Shown in pieces: positions 25,719 to 34,283 of a DNA stretch of 48,804 nucleotides (the stretch's first letter is position 1; the number at the start of each line of letters is the position of its first letter). This DNA is from Bibersteinia trehalosi (GTDB taxonomy: Bacteria; Pseudomonadota; Gammaproteobacteria; Enterobacterales; Pasteurellaceae). Location: assembly GCF_004346205.1 (NCBI RefSeq), contig NZ_SMAM01000011.1, positions 1 through 48,804 on the forward strand, in the 5' to 3' direction. A program made the position numbers and the translations under genes. The notes beneath the pieces were generated by a model. It was not told the DNA's origin. It made no database searches and saw nothing but the letters and a program-made list of their open reading frames with translations.

Positions 25719-26756
25719 TTATTTCAATAATTCTGTTAATTTTGCTAAGACCATCTCTGGTTGAATATCAATCAAACTTTGATGGTAACCTTCGGCACTT
25801 TCGCCTTTGCGGATTTTGATTAAGCCACCTTCAATTAAACGGATAATCACTGCTTTCTTAGAAAGTGGAGGCGTATATTGTGGGCTTGTCGGGCCGTAAA
25901 GCGCTACCAATGGGCGATTTAATGCTGCAGCAATGTGCATTAAACCGCTGTCGTTAGATACCACAGCAACGCAATCTGAAATCAAATCAACAGCCTGATT
26001 TAAATCTGTTTGCCCAGCTAAATTTAAACAGTAGCGTTGTAAATCCTCGGGTAAAGCAGAGCGAATTGCTTCGCCTACGGCTTCATCTTTTTTCGATCCA
26101 AATAGGCGTATGCTATAGCCCTGTTCAATCAATTTTTCTGCGACTTTAGCGTAGTGATAGTGAGGATAACGTTTTGCCGGACCAAATTCTGCTCCTGGGC
26201 AGAATCCGATAGCTGGACGGTTTTCAGCATAAGCAAGCTGTTTCTTAAAATGCTGCAGAGTCTGTTCAACTTGTGAGTTCTCTACCTTGAGATAAGGGCA
26301 GGAAATAGGCAGGTTTTCTGCGCTAGGAATTTGCCCCTTGTCAAACGCTAGAGCCACATAACGTTGCACCATTTTGGGGTAGTCATTTTTATTATGGCGA
26401 ATATCGTTTAAAAAACCAAAACGCATCTCGCCTTTCCAACCACGGCGCTGTTTGATTTTGGCAAAGAAAGGGATAAATGCCGATTTAAGCGAATTAGGCA
26501 AGACAATGGCGAGGTCATACTGATTTTGCAAATTTTTGCCTAATTGATACCGCTTGCACAGGCGAAATGCGCCGTGTCCAATTGGCATAGAAATTGCTTT
26601 GCGTATTTCAGGCATACGAGAAAGTAATGGACGACACCAATCAGGCGCCATCACATCAATTTCGCAATCGAGATAGTTCTGTTTGAGTTGTTGATAGAGC
26701 GAGTGCGACATCATCATATCACCAACCCAAGAGGGGGCAATAACTAGAATATTCAT
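25719..26756 (-). CDS. waaF: ADP-heptose:LPS heptosyltransferase II
   Basis: Adds the second heptose of the LPS inner core at the cytoplasmic face. 345 residues from the ATG at 26756, with AGGAG upstream. Family 9 glycosyltransferase sequences: ILVIAPSWVGDMMMSHSLYQ at the N-terminus; then FCPGAEFGPAKRYPH; and the donor site VVSNDSGLMHIAAALNRPLVALYGPTSP. Closely packed with hemB. Confidence 0.94.
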   Translation of the reverse strand: MNILVIAPSWVGDMMMSHSLYQQLKQNYLDCEIDVMAPDWCRPLLSRMPEIRKAISMPIGHGAFRLCKRYQLGKNLQNQYDLAIVLPNSLKSAFIPFFAKIKQRRGWKGEMRFGFLNDIRHNKNDYPKMVQRYVALAFDKGQIPSAENLPISCPYLKVENSQVEQTLQHFKKQLAYAENRPAIGFCPGAEFGPAKRYPHYHYAKVAEKLIEQGYSIRLFGSKKDEAVGEAIRSALPEDLQRYCLNLAGQTDLNQAVDLISDCVAVVSNDSGLMHIAAALNRPLVALYGPTSPQYTPPLSKKAVIIRLIEGGLIKIRKGESAEGYHQSLIDIQPEMVLAKLTELLK

Positions 26757-26766
26757 CAATGAGCTC

Positions 26767-27168
26767 CTATTTCTTTACACAGTTTTGCGCAAGAATTTTA
26801 CCGTTTTTATCGCGCAATGTACCCTTACCGTTAAAATCTTCACTCCAAATCCAACGGATATTGCTATATTTTTTGCTGTTGTTACGGGTGAGCGCCGAGG
26901 ATAACCGATGCGTGGTTTGATTGAACGTGACACTAATATATTGGCTTTTTTTACTATTTGCTGCCTTGGTTACCCGAACTGTTTTATTTTTACTACACTG
27001 GTAGAGCACCGTTCTGTTTTTTACTGTGCTGGTTACTTTTTTCTTGGTTGCAATGAGCTGTTTGGGCGGTTCAATCGTTTGTATTTGTTCAATAGGAGCG
27101 GTTAATGGCGGTGGCATACAAGCGGTTAAAAATACTGAAAAAATTGCAAGCGAAATAACTTTTTGCAT
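26767..27168 (-). CDS. MliC-like lipoprotein (lysozyme-inhibitor family)
   Basis: 133 residues. A signal peptide with lipobox LTAC makes Cys17 the lipidated residue. The C-terminal 80 residues (VLYQCSKNKTVRVTKAAN, then IRWIWSEDFNGKGTLRDK and AQNC) resemble the MliC/PliC domain, with a conserved cysteine pair. Such proteins protect peptidoglycan from host lysozyme. GGAAGGA precedes the start. The family call is from motif resemblance. Confidence 0.7.
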   Translation of the reverse strand: MQKVISLAIFSVFLTACMPPPLTAPIEQIQTIEPPKQLIATKKKVTSTVKNRTVLYQCSKNKTVRVTKAANSKKSQYISVTFNQTTHRLSSALTRNNSKKYSNIRWIWSEDFNGKGTLRDKNGKILAQNCVKK

Positions 27169-27187
27169 TTTATCCTTCCTTTAGGCA

Positions 27188-27214
27188 AAAAGAGCAACGC
27201 AATGCGTTGCTCTT
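27188..27214 (-). terminator. Terminator after oapA
   Basis: AGAGCAACGC and GCGTTGCTCT form a perfect stem; on the minus strand a run of T follows. It separates oapA from the lipoprotein gene. Confidence 0.88.
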
Positions 27215-27223
27215 GGTATGAAA

Positions 27224-28588
27224 TTATCGATAAATATAATTACCGTCAGCTTGGCGAATGTACTTACCACTGCCAATATTCATCTCAACGATACGATTAT
27301 TTTTATCTAAGCGAACAGTGATTTTTTGACCTGGACTTAAACGGCTAGTTGCACCATTTAACTTGGTCATTTTATTGAGTTCTGGCAAATTCGCACCTAA
27401 ACCATTATCACGGAAGTTTTGGAATAGTGACACACCTTTTTGTACGGTAATAGTTTTGCTACTTACTGCATTGCTAGTGGCTGGTGTAGCTACTGTAGCC
27501 GGTTTGTTGGTAGCTGTGTCAGATTTTGTTTTAACCGTGTGACTTTGTGTTTTTATTGAATCCGCTTTAGTATTTGCGGTAGCCGGTTTTAAACTTTTAG
27601 CCGGTTTTGCTGGTTCCGCTTTCACCACTTCTGGTTGATGAATCACACTGCTATGGGCATTTGGTTTGCTCACAGTCACTTCAGCAGGTGCACTGGTTAC
27701 TGCCGGTTTTAATGCAGCTGTTTCTGTTGCCGTAGTTAGCGCGAGTTCTTGTGAAACTTCAGATTGCACCGGTGTTTCTGTTGTCGCAGTCTCAGTTTGT
27801 TCTGTGATGCTGGATGCAGCTTCACTGTTTGCTTGAGCTTGTTTTTCTGCTTCAAGTCGTTGCTGTAATGCTCGCGCTTCTTCCTCAGCACGTTTAGCTT
27901 CTTCTTCATCCACAGGGCGGAATTCAATTGGCAAACTTGAGCCTTGTGCTTGCAGATCTTCAACACTTTGTGGTGTTTTTGGTTTTAACAAGAAGAAAAC
28001 CAAAATCAGTGCTAATGCCAGCAACGCAACTAAAAGTAAACGGCGGTATTTCGATGGTACTTTTTCGGCCAATGATGGTTTTTTCGGTGCTGTTTGTGCT
28101 TGGCTAGGAATAACGCGTTCTAAATTATTCGCTTCTTTTTCATGCTCATGGTTTTGTTGAGAAGTTTGTTCCATTTTTTTCGACTCGGTTTGGGGTTGAT
28201 GAGTTGTTAGGGATTCTGTGTTTAATGGTTTGCTGTTCGCTGCAGTCGCGTTTGCATCTTTTTCCACTGGTGTAAAGGCAAAGCCCAATGTAGGGGCAAC
28301 TTTTGCGTTATTCGAAGTAGCCGTTGGTATGCTTTTTTCTGTAGTATTTTTGGCAAGGGCTTCTTTTGCAGCTGTAGCTGCGGCAGAAATAGCAGCCTGT
28401 TCTGCTTCAGAACGTTTTACTAATGGCGTAAAAGTGTGCCCAGGAGACTGTTTAGAGTGCATTGAAAATGCGACAGGTTGGTTAATACTGGCTTTTTCTG
28501 CTGCTTCAGCTACAGGGTTGTGATCTAAATTAGCGGGTTGTGAGGGCTGACCAAAGGTCGGCTCTTTACGCAAATTATTTTGAGTCAT
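27224..28588 (-). CDS. oapA: Opacity-associated protein A
   Basis: 454 residues from the only nearby ATG (28588, MTQNNLRK). A long polar N-terminal cytoplasmic region is followed by one membrane helix at about residues 180-200 (LLLVALLALALILVFFLL). Then come a low-complexity Ala/Thr/Pro/Lys region and a C-terminal LysM-like OapA domain (TITVQKGVSLFQNFRDNGLG onward). OapA is a cell-surface or peptidoglycan-associated protein linked to colony opacity and colonisation in Haemophilus influenzae. Confidence 0.88.
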   Translation of the reverse strand: MTQNNLRKEPTFGQPSQPANLDHNPVAEAAEKASINQPVAFSMHSKQSPGHTFTPLVKRSEAEQAAISAAATAAKEALAKNTTEKSIPTATSNNAKVAPTLGFAFTPVEKDANATAANSKPLNTESLTTHQPQTESKKMEQTSQQNHEHEKEANNLERVIPSQAQTAPKKPSLAEKVPSKYRRLLLVALLALALILVFFLLKPKTPQSVEDLQAQGSSLPIEFRPVDEEEAKRAEEEARALQQRLEAEKQAQANSEAASSITEQTETATTETPVQSEVSQELALTTATETAALKPAVTSAPAEVTVSKPNAHSSVIHQPEVVKAEPAKPAKSLKPATANTKADSIKTQSHTVKTKSDTATNKPATVATPATSNAVSSKTITVQKGVSLFQNFRDNGLGANLPELNKMTKLNGATSRLSPGQKITVRLDKNNRIVEMNIGSGKYIRQADGNYIYR

Positions 28589-28846
28589 AGTCGTTGTCTG
28601 CAAGTTATTCAAAAAAACGGCTTATTCTAAAGGATTTCTAAACTATCAGCACGCCCTTTTTCGACAAGCGGTTGTTTTTCTACATTTTTTTACAAAAGAG
28701 CCCGTTTGGCAAAATTTATGCTGCATGTCTAGGCAATTTTTTGCTTTTCTCGATCTATATCCCAAAAATAACATAAGCCCATTGCAGCACTATTTTTTCA
28801 GTTTTAAGGTGGCGCTTAGTTTTAACCCAGCTAAGAGGAATATCTT

Positions 28847-29185
28847 ATGAAAAAATATCTGCGTATTGCGCTTTCTTCCCTTGTGGCATTTTGTACGCTA
28901 TCTGCTTTAGCACAAACGCAACGTGAAGCAACACATACTGAACCGGTTGCTATTGAGCAAGTTGCGCAGGCTCAGGTACAGAATGTCAATTTAGTTAATC
29001 TGAATACAGCAACGGCGGCTGAAATTCAAGATAAATTAGTCGGTATTGGTGCGAAAAAAGCGCAAGCGATAGTAGAATATCGCGAGAAAAATGGCAATTT
29101 TATTAGCCTTGAACAGCTCACAGAAGTTTCTGGTATTGGTAAAGCAACACTAGATAAGAACCGCGATCGCCTTGTATTAGAGTAA
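28847..29185 (+). CDS. comEA: ComEA-like competence DNA-binding protein
   Basis: 112 residues with a signal peptide cleaved after ALA (about 22) and a C-terminal helix-hairpin-helix pair (NLNTATAAEIQDKLVGIGAK, then EVSGIGKATLDKN). The family binds incoming DNA in the periplasm during natural transformation. AGAGGA is upstream. The family is CRP-S/Sxy-controlled in Haemophilus. A region near 28738-28760 is only a poor match to CRP-S, so I do not call a site. Confidence 0.9.
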   Translation: MKKYLRIALSSLVAFCTLSALAQTQREATHTEPVAIEQVAQAQVQNVNLVNLNTATAAEIQDKLVGIGAKKAQAIVEYREKNGNFISLEQLTEVSGIGKATLDKNRDRLVLE

Positions 29186-29193
29186 TGCAGTTT

Positions 29194-29242
29194 AACCTTG
29201 TTTTTGTTATACTTAACCGTTGGATTTAACAAGAACAAGGTT
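29194..29242 (+). promoter_or_regulatory. Inverted repeat covering the psd ribosome site
   Basis: 29194-29209 and 29227-29242 match in 15 of 16 pairs and are followed by TTTATTT, so the hairpin can terminate comEA transcripts. The only Shine-Dalgarno-like AAGG for psd (29237-29240) is in its right arm. Confidence 0.65.
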
Positions 29243-29248
29243 TTATTT

Positions 29249-30139
29249 ATGTCATTAAATGCATACCCACGTCCAAGTTACGCACAGCGTGCCAAAATTG
29301 CTTTTCAATACCTAATGCCACAGCTAGGGCTAACTCGAGTGGCTGGCTGGTTGGCAGAAAAAGAGTGGGGGGCGGTGACTCACTTTATTATTAAGCTCTT
29401 TGCTAAAGTATATAACGTGAATTTCACCGAGGCTGAAAAAAGCAGCCCATCAGATTATAAGAGCTTTAATGAATTTTTTATTCGCCCATTAAAAATGGGG
29501 GCTCGCCCAATTGTATCAGGTGAAAATGTACTTTGTTTACCCGCTGACGGACGTGTTAGTGAAGTAGGACGCATCGAAGACAATCGTTTAATTCAAGCCA
29601 AAGGGCATCATTTTACGCTTGAAACTTTACTAGCTAATGATGTTGAGCTGGCAGAAAAATTCAAAGATGGTGATTTTATTACCACCTATCTCTCGCCAAG
29701 AGATTATCATCGTGTACATATGCCGTGTGATGGCATCTTACGTAAAATGATTTACGTTCCTGGAGAGCTTTTCTCGGTTAATCCATTTCTTGCGGAACAT
29801 GTGCCAAATTTATTTGCACGTAATGAACGCTTGATCTGTGTATTTGAGACAGAATTTGGCACCATGGTGCAAATTCTAGTGGGGGCAACGATTACGGCAA
29901 GTATGAGTACTGTCTGGGCAGGTGTAGTGAACCCTCCAAGATCGAGCGAGGTGAAAGTGTATGATTACCCAGATGAGGGGGAGAATGTCATTCGTTTGAA
30001 GAAAGGGGAAGAGATGAGTGCATTCCGCCTAGGTTCAACAGTGATTAACCTTTTCCCTAAAAGTAGGGTTGTTCTTGCCGAACATTTGCAAGCAGGTGAA
30101 GTAACCCGAATGGGCGAATTATTAGCTAGTGTGAAGTAA
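29249..30139 (+). CDS. psd: Phosphatidylserine decarboxylase
   Basis: Makes phosphatidylethanolamine at the inner membrane. 296 residues from ATG 29249 (MSLNAYPRP). The proenzyme self-cleaves at the LGST motif (residues 261-264), Ser263 becoming the pyruvoyl group. The catalytic Asp/His regions PADGRV and SPRDYHRVHMP are present. Confidence 0.96.
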   Translation: MSLNAYPRPSYAQRAKIAFQYLMPQLGLTRVAGWLAEKEWGAVTHFIIKLFAKVYNVNFTEAEKSSPSDYKSFNEFFIRPLKMGARPIVSGENVLCLPADGRVSEVGRIEDNRLIQAKGHHFTLETLLANDVELAEKFKDGDFITTYLSPRDYHRVHMPCDGILRKMIYVPGELFSVNPFLAEHVPNLFARNERLICVFETEFGTMVQILVGATITASMSTVWAGVVNPPRSSEVKVYDYPDEGENVIRLKKGEEMSAFRLGSTVINLFPKSRVVLAEHLQAGEVTRMGELLASVK

Positions 30140-30160
30140 GAGCTGGCTTCCAATTTATGA

Positions 30161-30206
30161 GCAAGCGGTTGATTTTGCAAAAATTTTTACAAAATCAACC
30201 GCTTGT
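30161..30206. terminator. Inverted uptake-signal pair acting as terminator
   Basis: GCAAGCGGTTGATTTTG and AAAATCAACCGCTTGT are inverted around a T/A-rich loop. Convergent psd and nudF meet here, as is usual for paired uptake sequences in Pasteurellaceae. Confidence 0.85.
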
Positions 30207-30209
30207 TGC

Positions 30210-30821
30210 TTATTGGTATTTGTGTCGATTGAGTTCCAGCCACTGTAAACCAATTACAGTGATCACATTATCTATCTTGCCTTCGCAGACCCATTGGTAT
30301 GCTTGTTCTCGCTCAACGACATGAACTAGCATCTCTTCATCCTCTTCATCTAAGCCATAGATTCCGCCAACTTGAGCGCTATCAACCAAGCCTAAGAAAA
30401 TATGTAAGCGCTCAGAAGTTCCGCCAGGGCTATTCCATACACTTAATGCATGAGTTACCTGCTCAACTCGTAAACCAGCTTCTTCCTCAGCCTCACGAAT
30501 TGCTACCTCTGCTGCACTTTGCCCCTCTTCGATCATTCCGGCAACTAATTCAACCAACCACGGTGAACGTTCACTATTTGGATCTAGCGCCCCTATGCGA
30601 AATTGTTCAACTAATACGACTTTGTCTAATTTTGGATCGTAGGCAATCAGCGCGGCAGCCTCGCCTTTAACCATCAGTTCACGTGTGACTTTGTCACTTA
30701 CGCCGCCTTTGAATAATTTATGTCGAAAGGTGATTTTTTTCAGATGAAAATGTCCTTTATACAGTGTTTCTTCGTGGAGCATTTCTACGTCTTTTTGCTG
30801 AAATTGATGGATTTGAGTCAT
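30210..30821 (-). CDS. nudF: ADP-ribose pyrophosphatase
   Basis: Nudix hydrolase splitting ADP-ribose into AMP and ribose-5-phosphate. 203 residues. The Nudix box is at about 97-120: GMIEEGQSAAEVAIREAEEE, then AGL. The catalytic REAEEE core is intact, but the usual Glu after GMIEEG is Gln. LVEQFRIGA and the downstream SPGGTSE loop are typical of NudF. Confidence 0.93.
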   Translation of the reverse strand: MTQIHQFQQKDVEMLHEETLYKGHFHLKKITFRHKLFKGGVSDKVTRELMVKGEAAALIAYDPKLDKVVLVEQFRIGALDPNSERSPWLVELVAGMIEEGQSAAEVAIREAEEEAGLRVEQVTHALSVWNSPGGTSERLHIFLGLVDSAQVGGIYGLDEEDEEMLVHVVEREQAYQWVCEGKIDNVITVIGLQWLELNRHKYQ

Positions 30822-30835
30822 AAATTCGATTCTCC

Positions 30836-31246
30836 TTAACTTTTACGCAATCGATCTGAATGAACGATATAGAGCGCGATGATCATTACTAGGATTGCTA
30901 ATGCAAATAATAAAGTATGCAGGGCATTGGAATGATCGACAATAATTAAACGTACCATAGCGGTAATTCCAATATAGAGGAAATAGCGCAGCGGAAAGTG
31001 ATAATTGTATTTGAAATACTGCACAATGAGGGCAAGAAATTCAAAGTAGAGGAAGAAAACCACAATTTTTTCGACCACTTGGAATTTATCGCTGTGATTG
31101 AGTAGTAAGGCATACAAAGAATAGGATTCAGCAAACAGCGAATAACCTAATAATATACCTGAAACAAGCAGAGAGATATTTAAAATCCATTGAAATGCTT
31201 CAGAAATTAGCTTGGCAAAGCGAGAATGGTGTTGGGGGAAGTGCAT
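30836..31246 (-). CDS. psiE: PsiE-family membrane protein
   Basis: 136 residues with four predicted membrane helices. The HFPLRYFLYIGITAMVRLII and VDHSNALHTLLFALAIL segments match PsiE, a phosphate-starvation-inducible inner-membrane protein of unknown mechanism. Close to the PPTase gene (3 bases) and nudF (14 bases), so probably co-transcribed. Confidence 0.88.
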   Translation of the reverse strand: MHFPQHHSRFAKLISEAFQWILNISLLVSGILLGYSLFAESYSLYALLLNHSDKFQVVEKIVVFFLYFEFLALIVQYFKYNYHFPLRYFLYIGITAMVRLIIVDHSNALHTLLFALAILVMIIALYIVHSDRLRKS

Positions 31247-31249
31247 AAA

Positions 31250-31969
31250 TTAATTTACCTGATAAATAATCGGCTCAAGTTCGAGCTTATGGAGCTGTCC
31301 ATTTTTCCATTGTGTTAATTCTGCCATTTGGCCTTGTTCGCTAAAGTAGGCTAAATAGCATGGTAGTTGATAGAAGAAAAAGAGTTTTCCTTTAGGGCAA
31401 TGTATCGATTCAATACGCTGCTGGCTAATATTGTGGTAAACCTCAGAAAGCTTGGCAATTCCTATCCCCTGCGCTTTTAAAATGGCTTCACGTAGACACC
31501 AGGTTAAATAAAAGCGTTGCTCGCAGGTTGTGAGCTGAGGTAAATAACGCATATCACTAAGCTCTGCAATTTCTTGTGTACTCGCATAATACTCAAGAAG
31601 CGCTTGGTAGCGCCGCGTTTTTTGTGGCTGTTCAATATCGATGCCAACCGCATTCTGAGATTGGCTATAACGGAAAATCACTGCTACCCAATCACCAGAG
31701 TGACTGATATTAAAATCAACATGTGGATGGGGAACATAAGGTCTGCCACTCGGTGTTTCTTGTATCTTTGCTAAGAGTGCATCATCTAATCCGTGCTGCG
31801 CCATACATTGATGCAGCAGAAAATGTGCGAGTCGGCGACTTTTCCATTTTTGTATTTGGCGGCTTGATAGTTCGCTGTGCTGTGTTGGTTTAGCGTAGTT
31901 TTCAAATTCTGTAGGGATCGGCTCATTATTGTGGGCCAAAATAATATGCAAGCGGTCGAAACGCGTCAT
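31250..31969 (-). CDS. 4'-phosphopantetheinyl transferase (Sfp/AcpT type)
   Basis: Transfers phosphopantetheine from CoA to carrier proteins. 239 residues with the two conserved blocks VGIDIEQP (Mg2+ site) and LTWCLREAILKAQGIG (WxxREA-type). PSGRPYVPH and FNISHSGDWVAV are typical too. The start overlaps the tag stop (ATGA). No polyketide or siderophore synthase is visible here, so the target is unknown; acyl carrier protein is possible. Confidence 0.9.
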   Translation of the reverse strand: MTRFDRLHIILAHNNEPIPTEFENYAKPTQHSELSSRQIQKWKSRRLAHFLLHQCMAQHGLDDALLAKIQETPSGRPYVPHPHVDFNISHSGDWVAVIFRYSQSQNAVGIDIEQPQKTRRYQALLEYYASTQEIAELSDMRYLPQLTTCEQRFYLTWCLREAILKAQGIGIAKLSEVYHNISQQRIESIHCPKGKLFFFYQLPCYLAYFSEQGQMAELTQWKNGQLHKLELEPIIYQVN

Positions 31970-32529
31970 TTTTTTGCAATATCCTTTGTCTTACATGGGC
32001 AATCATTATGGTGATCATCTACGAGTCCAGCCGCTTGCATAAAGGCGTAGCAAGTGGTTGCTCCGACAAAAGAAAAGCCTTTTTTCTTGAGCGCTTTTGA
32101 CATAGCAATTGATGCCTCTGTTTTTGCTGGTGCGGTAGCTTGCACGTGATTAATTTGTGGTTGATTTGCGACAAATGCCCAAACAAATTGGCTGAAATCT
32201 TCACCTGCGGTTTGCATAGCTAGATAAGCCTGTGCGTTTTTAATGATAGCAGCCAGTTTTGCACGGTGACGGATTAAACCGCAATTGAGCATTAAAAGAT
32301 CAAGATCATGCTCCGTCATTTTAGCAATCTTATCTGGATCAAACTGATAAAATGCTTGGCGGTAATTTTCACGTTTTCTGAGCACAGTAATCCAAGCCAG
32401 CCCTGCTTGCTGGCTTTCTAAGCAGAGGAGTTCAAATAGTTTCCGGCTATCTTTTTCAGGGATACCCCACTCGTTATCATGATAGTGGATATAGAGAGGA
32501 TCATTTCCTACCCAATTACAACGAAGCAT
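31966..32529 (-). CDS. tag: DNA-3-methyladenine glycosylase I
   Basis: Base-excision repair of 3-methyladenine. 187 residues from ATG 32529 (MLRCNWVGND); the open frame extends 8 codons further. The N-terminal Cys4 and C-terminal DDHHNDCPC motif supply the structural zinc ligands. YHDNEWGIP and SQQAGLAWITVLRKRENYR are typical. Translationally coupled to the PPTase gene. Confidence 0.95.
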   Translation of the reverse strand: MLRCNWVGNDPLYIHYHDNEWGIPEKDSRKLFELLCLESQQAGLAWITVLRKRENYRQAFYQFDPDKIAKMTEHDLDLLMLNCGLIRHRAKLAAIIKNAQAYLAMQTAGEDFSQFVWAFVANQPQINHVQATAPAKTEASIAMSKALKKKGFSFVGATTCYAFMQAAGLVDDHHNDCPCKTKDIAKK

Positions 32530-32581
32530 TTGTAAAATTCCTATAAAAAACAACCGCTTGCTTTAGGATTTGGGGGCAAAA

Positions 32582-32953
32582 CTATTTCGTTATTTTCCAG
32601 ATCTGCCGCTGGTTGATTAAACGAACTTTGCCGTCTTGTGACACATAACCACCTTTAACTGCCTCAAATAGCGTACTCTTCGTCTTACTGGCTGAAAAAA
32701 TTTCAGCTTTTTGGCGGTCTTCAGACAAGATGACATAAAGAGCAAGCGTATTGTCATTCGGATCGGTAAGCTTAATATCCGCTATAGCAAAGGGCTGAAT
32801 GCAATTTTGTTTAATCATCGAATAACGATAACCAGCCGATGAAATACAGCCGTGTGCATCGCGATCTGAGCCTAAAATAGCTGTTTCCCCTGAGTTTGCA
32901 GAACAGGCAGTGACTAAGCTGGCTAAAGTCAAAATGAACAAAATTTTACGCAT
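32582..32953 (-). CDS. Small lipoprotein of unknown function
   Basis: 123 residues from ATG 32953 (MRKILFILTL); the longer frame overlaps nlpD. Lipobox VTAC, with Cys17. The mature part has HGCISSAGYRYSMIKQNCIQ, a compact two-cysteine module seen in several Gram-negative lipoproteins, then a beta-rich tail. Ten bases after nlpD on the same strand, so it probably shares its transcript. Function unknown. Confidence 0.75.
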   Translation of the reverse strand: MRKILFILTLASLVTACSANSGETAILGSDRDAHGCISSAGYRYSMIKQNCIQPFAIADIKLTDPNDNTLALYVILSEDRQKAEIFSASKTKSTLFEAVKGGYVSQDGKVRLINQRQIWKITK

Positions 32954-32963
32954 AAATGAGTCC

Positions 32964-34178
32964 TTAGCGTTTTGGTAGGTAGCGCGCAGGATCAACTGAT
33001 TTACCGTGATAACGAATTTCAAAGTGTAATTTATTACTATTTGTGCCGGTGCTACCAAGGGTGGCAATGGTTTGGCCTGCTTTTACGCTTTGCTGTTCTT
33101 TGACTTTTATAGTGTCGTTATGTGCATAAGCACTTAAAAAATCGTCATTATGCTTGATGATGATTAAATTACCATAGCCTTGTAAGGCATTGCCTGCATA
33201 AACTACTTTACCTGCTGCAGCTGCTTTCACGGCTTGTCCTTTAGTGCCGGCGATATCTAAGCCTTTATTACCCGCTTCAGAGTTAGAGAAACCAGAAATA
33301 ACACGCCCATCAGTTGGCCATTGCCATTTAATTGATGAAGTTATTGGCGCTGTATTGGCTGTTGTTGCGCTAATGCGAGGAGCTGTACTTGCCGTTGTGG
33401 CTGTTACTGCTGGTGCTGCTGTTGCAGTCACCGTTGGTCGTTGTGGTGCAGCAGTGCTACTAGAAGCTTTAACAGGGCCGGTGACCGAGCCATCAGAGCC
33501 ATAGGCAGTGCCATTTGGAGCACTGGTGTAGGTTACTTCTGGCTCTGCTGGTTTTGGCACTGCCGTAGGGGCTGGCGCAGGAACCGAGACAACGCTGTTA
33601 TTTGTTTGAGCACTAGTATTTCCCAATTTTAAGGTTTGTCCAACACGTAGTTGATAGGGCTCACTCATATTGTTTAGTGCAGCGATTTCGGTAACATCTT
33701 TGCCAGCAATATAGGCGATTAAGAACATCGTATCACCTTGGCGTACGGTGTAGGTGTCACCATTATAAAAGCCTTTATCAATTTGATTATAGATAGGCTT
33801 ATTATTTTCATCGCGCGGGATAGTGAAATCTTGCGAAACTTTTTTTACTGTAGCTTTTGCCGTTGGTTTGGCAACAGGAGGTGTCTTAGTTTCAACCGGA
33901 GTAGGTAATGGTTGTGGAGCCGTATAAGTTGGCTGTTGAGTAATAGGTTGTGGCACAGAATAGGTAGGTGTATTCATGCTGCTCGGCATTTCTGTTGGTT
34001 GAATATCAGTTTGCCAGCCATAGCTGCCACTATCTATTGCTCCTGTATTAGCAACTGGCTGCATTACGCCAGGTGGTAGTTCTGCATCACTTGCATTTAC
34101 TACTGGTGCAGGGGTGTTGGAGCCACATGCTGTTAGCACCAGAGCGCTTAATGGCAACAGGAAAAAGGCGTGTTTCAT
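32964..34178 (-). CDS. nlpD: NlpD-like LysM/LytM lipoprotein
   Basis: 404 residues from ATG 34178 (MKHAFFLLPL). Lipobox LTAC (Cys18); a Pro/Thr-rich linker; LysM at about 165-205 (YTVRQGDTMFLIAYIAGKDV onward); another Thr/Ala-rich linker; and an M23/LytM domain at about 300-404. The metal ligands are degenerate (NKGLDIAG instead of HxxxD), as in NlpD, which activates the amidase AmiC and does not hydrolyse peptidoglycan itself. Part of the conserved truD-surE-yqaA-nlpD order. Confidence 0.93.
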   Translation of the reverse strand: MKHAFFLLPLSALVLTACGSNTPAPVVNASDAELPPGVMQPVANTGAIDSGSYGWQTDIQPTEMPSSMNTPTYSVPQPITQQPTYTAPQPLPTPVETKTPPVAKPTAKATVKKVSQDFTIPRDENNKPIYNQIDKGFYNGDTYTVRQGDTMFLIAYIAGKDVTEIAALNNMSEPYQLRVGQTLKLGNTSAQTNNSVVSVPAPAPTAVPKPAEPEVTYTSAPNGTAYGSDGSVTGPVKASSSTAAPQRPTVTATAAPAVTATTASTAPRISATTANTAPITSSIKWQWPTDGRVISGFSNSEAGNKGLDIAGTKGQAVKAAAAGKVVYAGNALQGYGNLIIIKHNDDFLSAYAHNDTIKVKEQQSVKAGQTIATLGSTGTNSNKLHFEIRYHGKSVDPARYLPKR

Positions 34179-34283
34179 ATTAAAATCCTTAAAAATAAAA
34201 ATAGAAAAGCAAGATGCCCTTGGCTGATATTGATAAAATATCAACAGCAGCTAGAGCCATCTTACTTCTGTTATTCAGTACAA

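Noticed and set aside
28738-28760. Possible CRP-S site upstream of comEA
   Set aside because: Only one half resembles the consensus; the other half does not match, so I do not call it.
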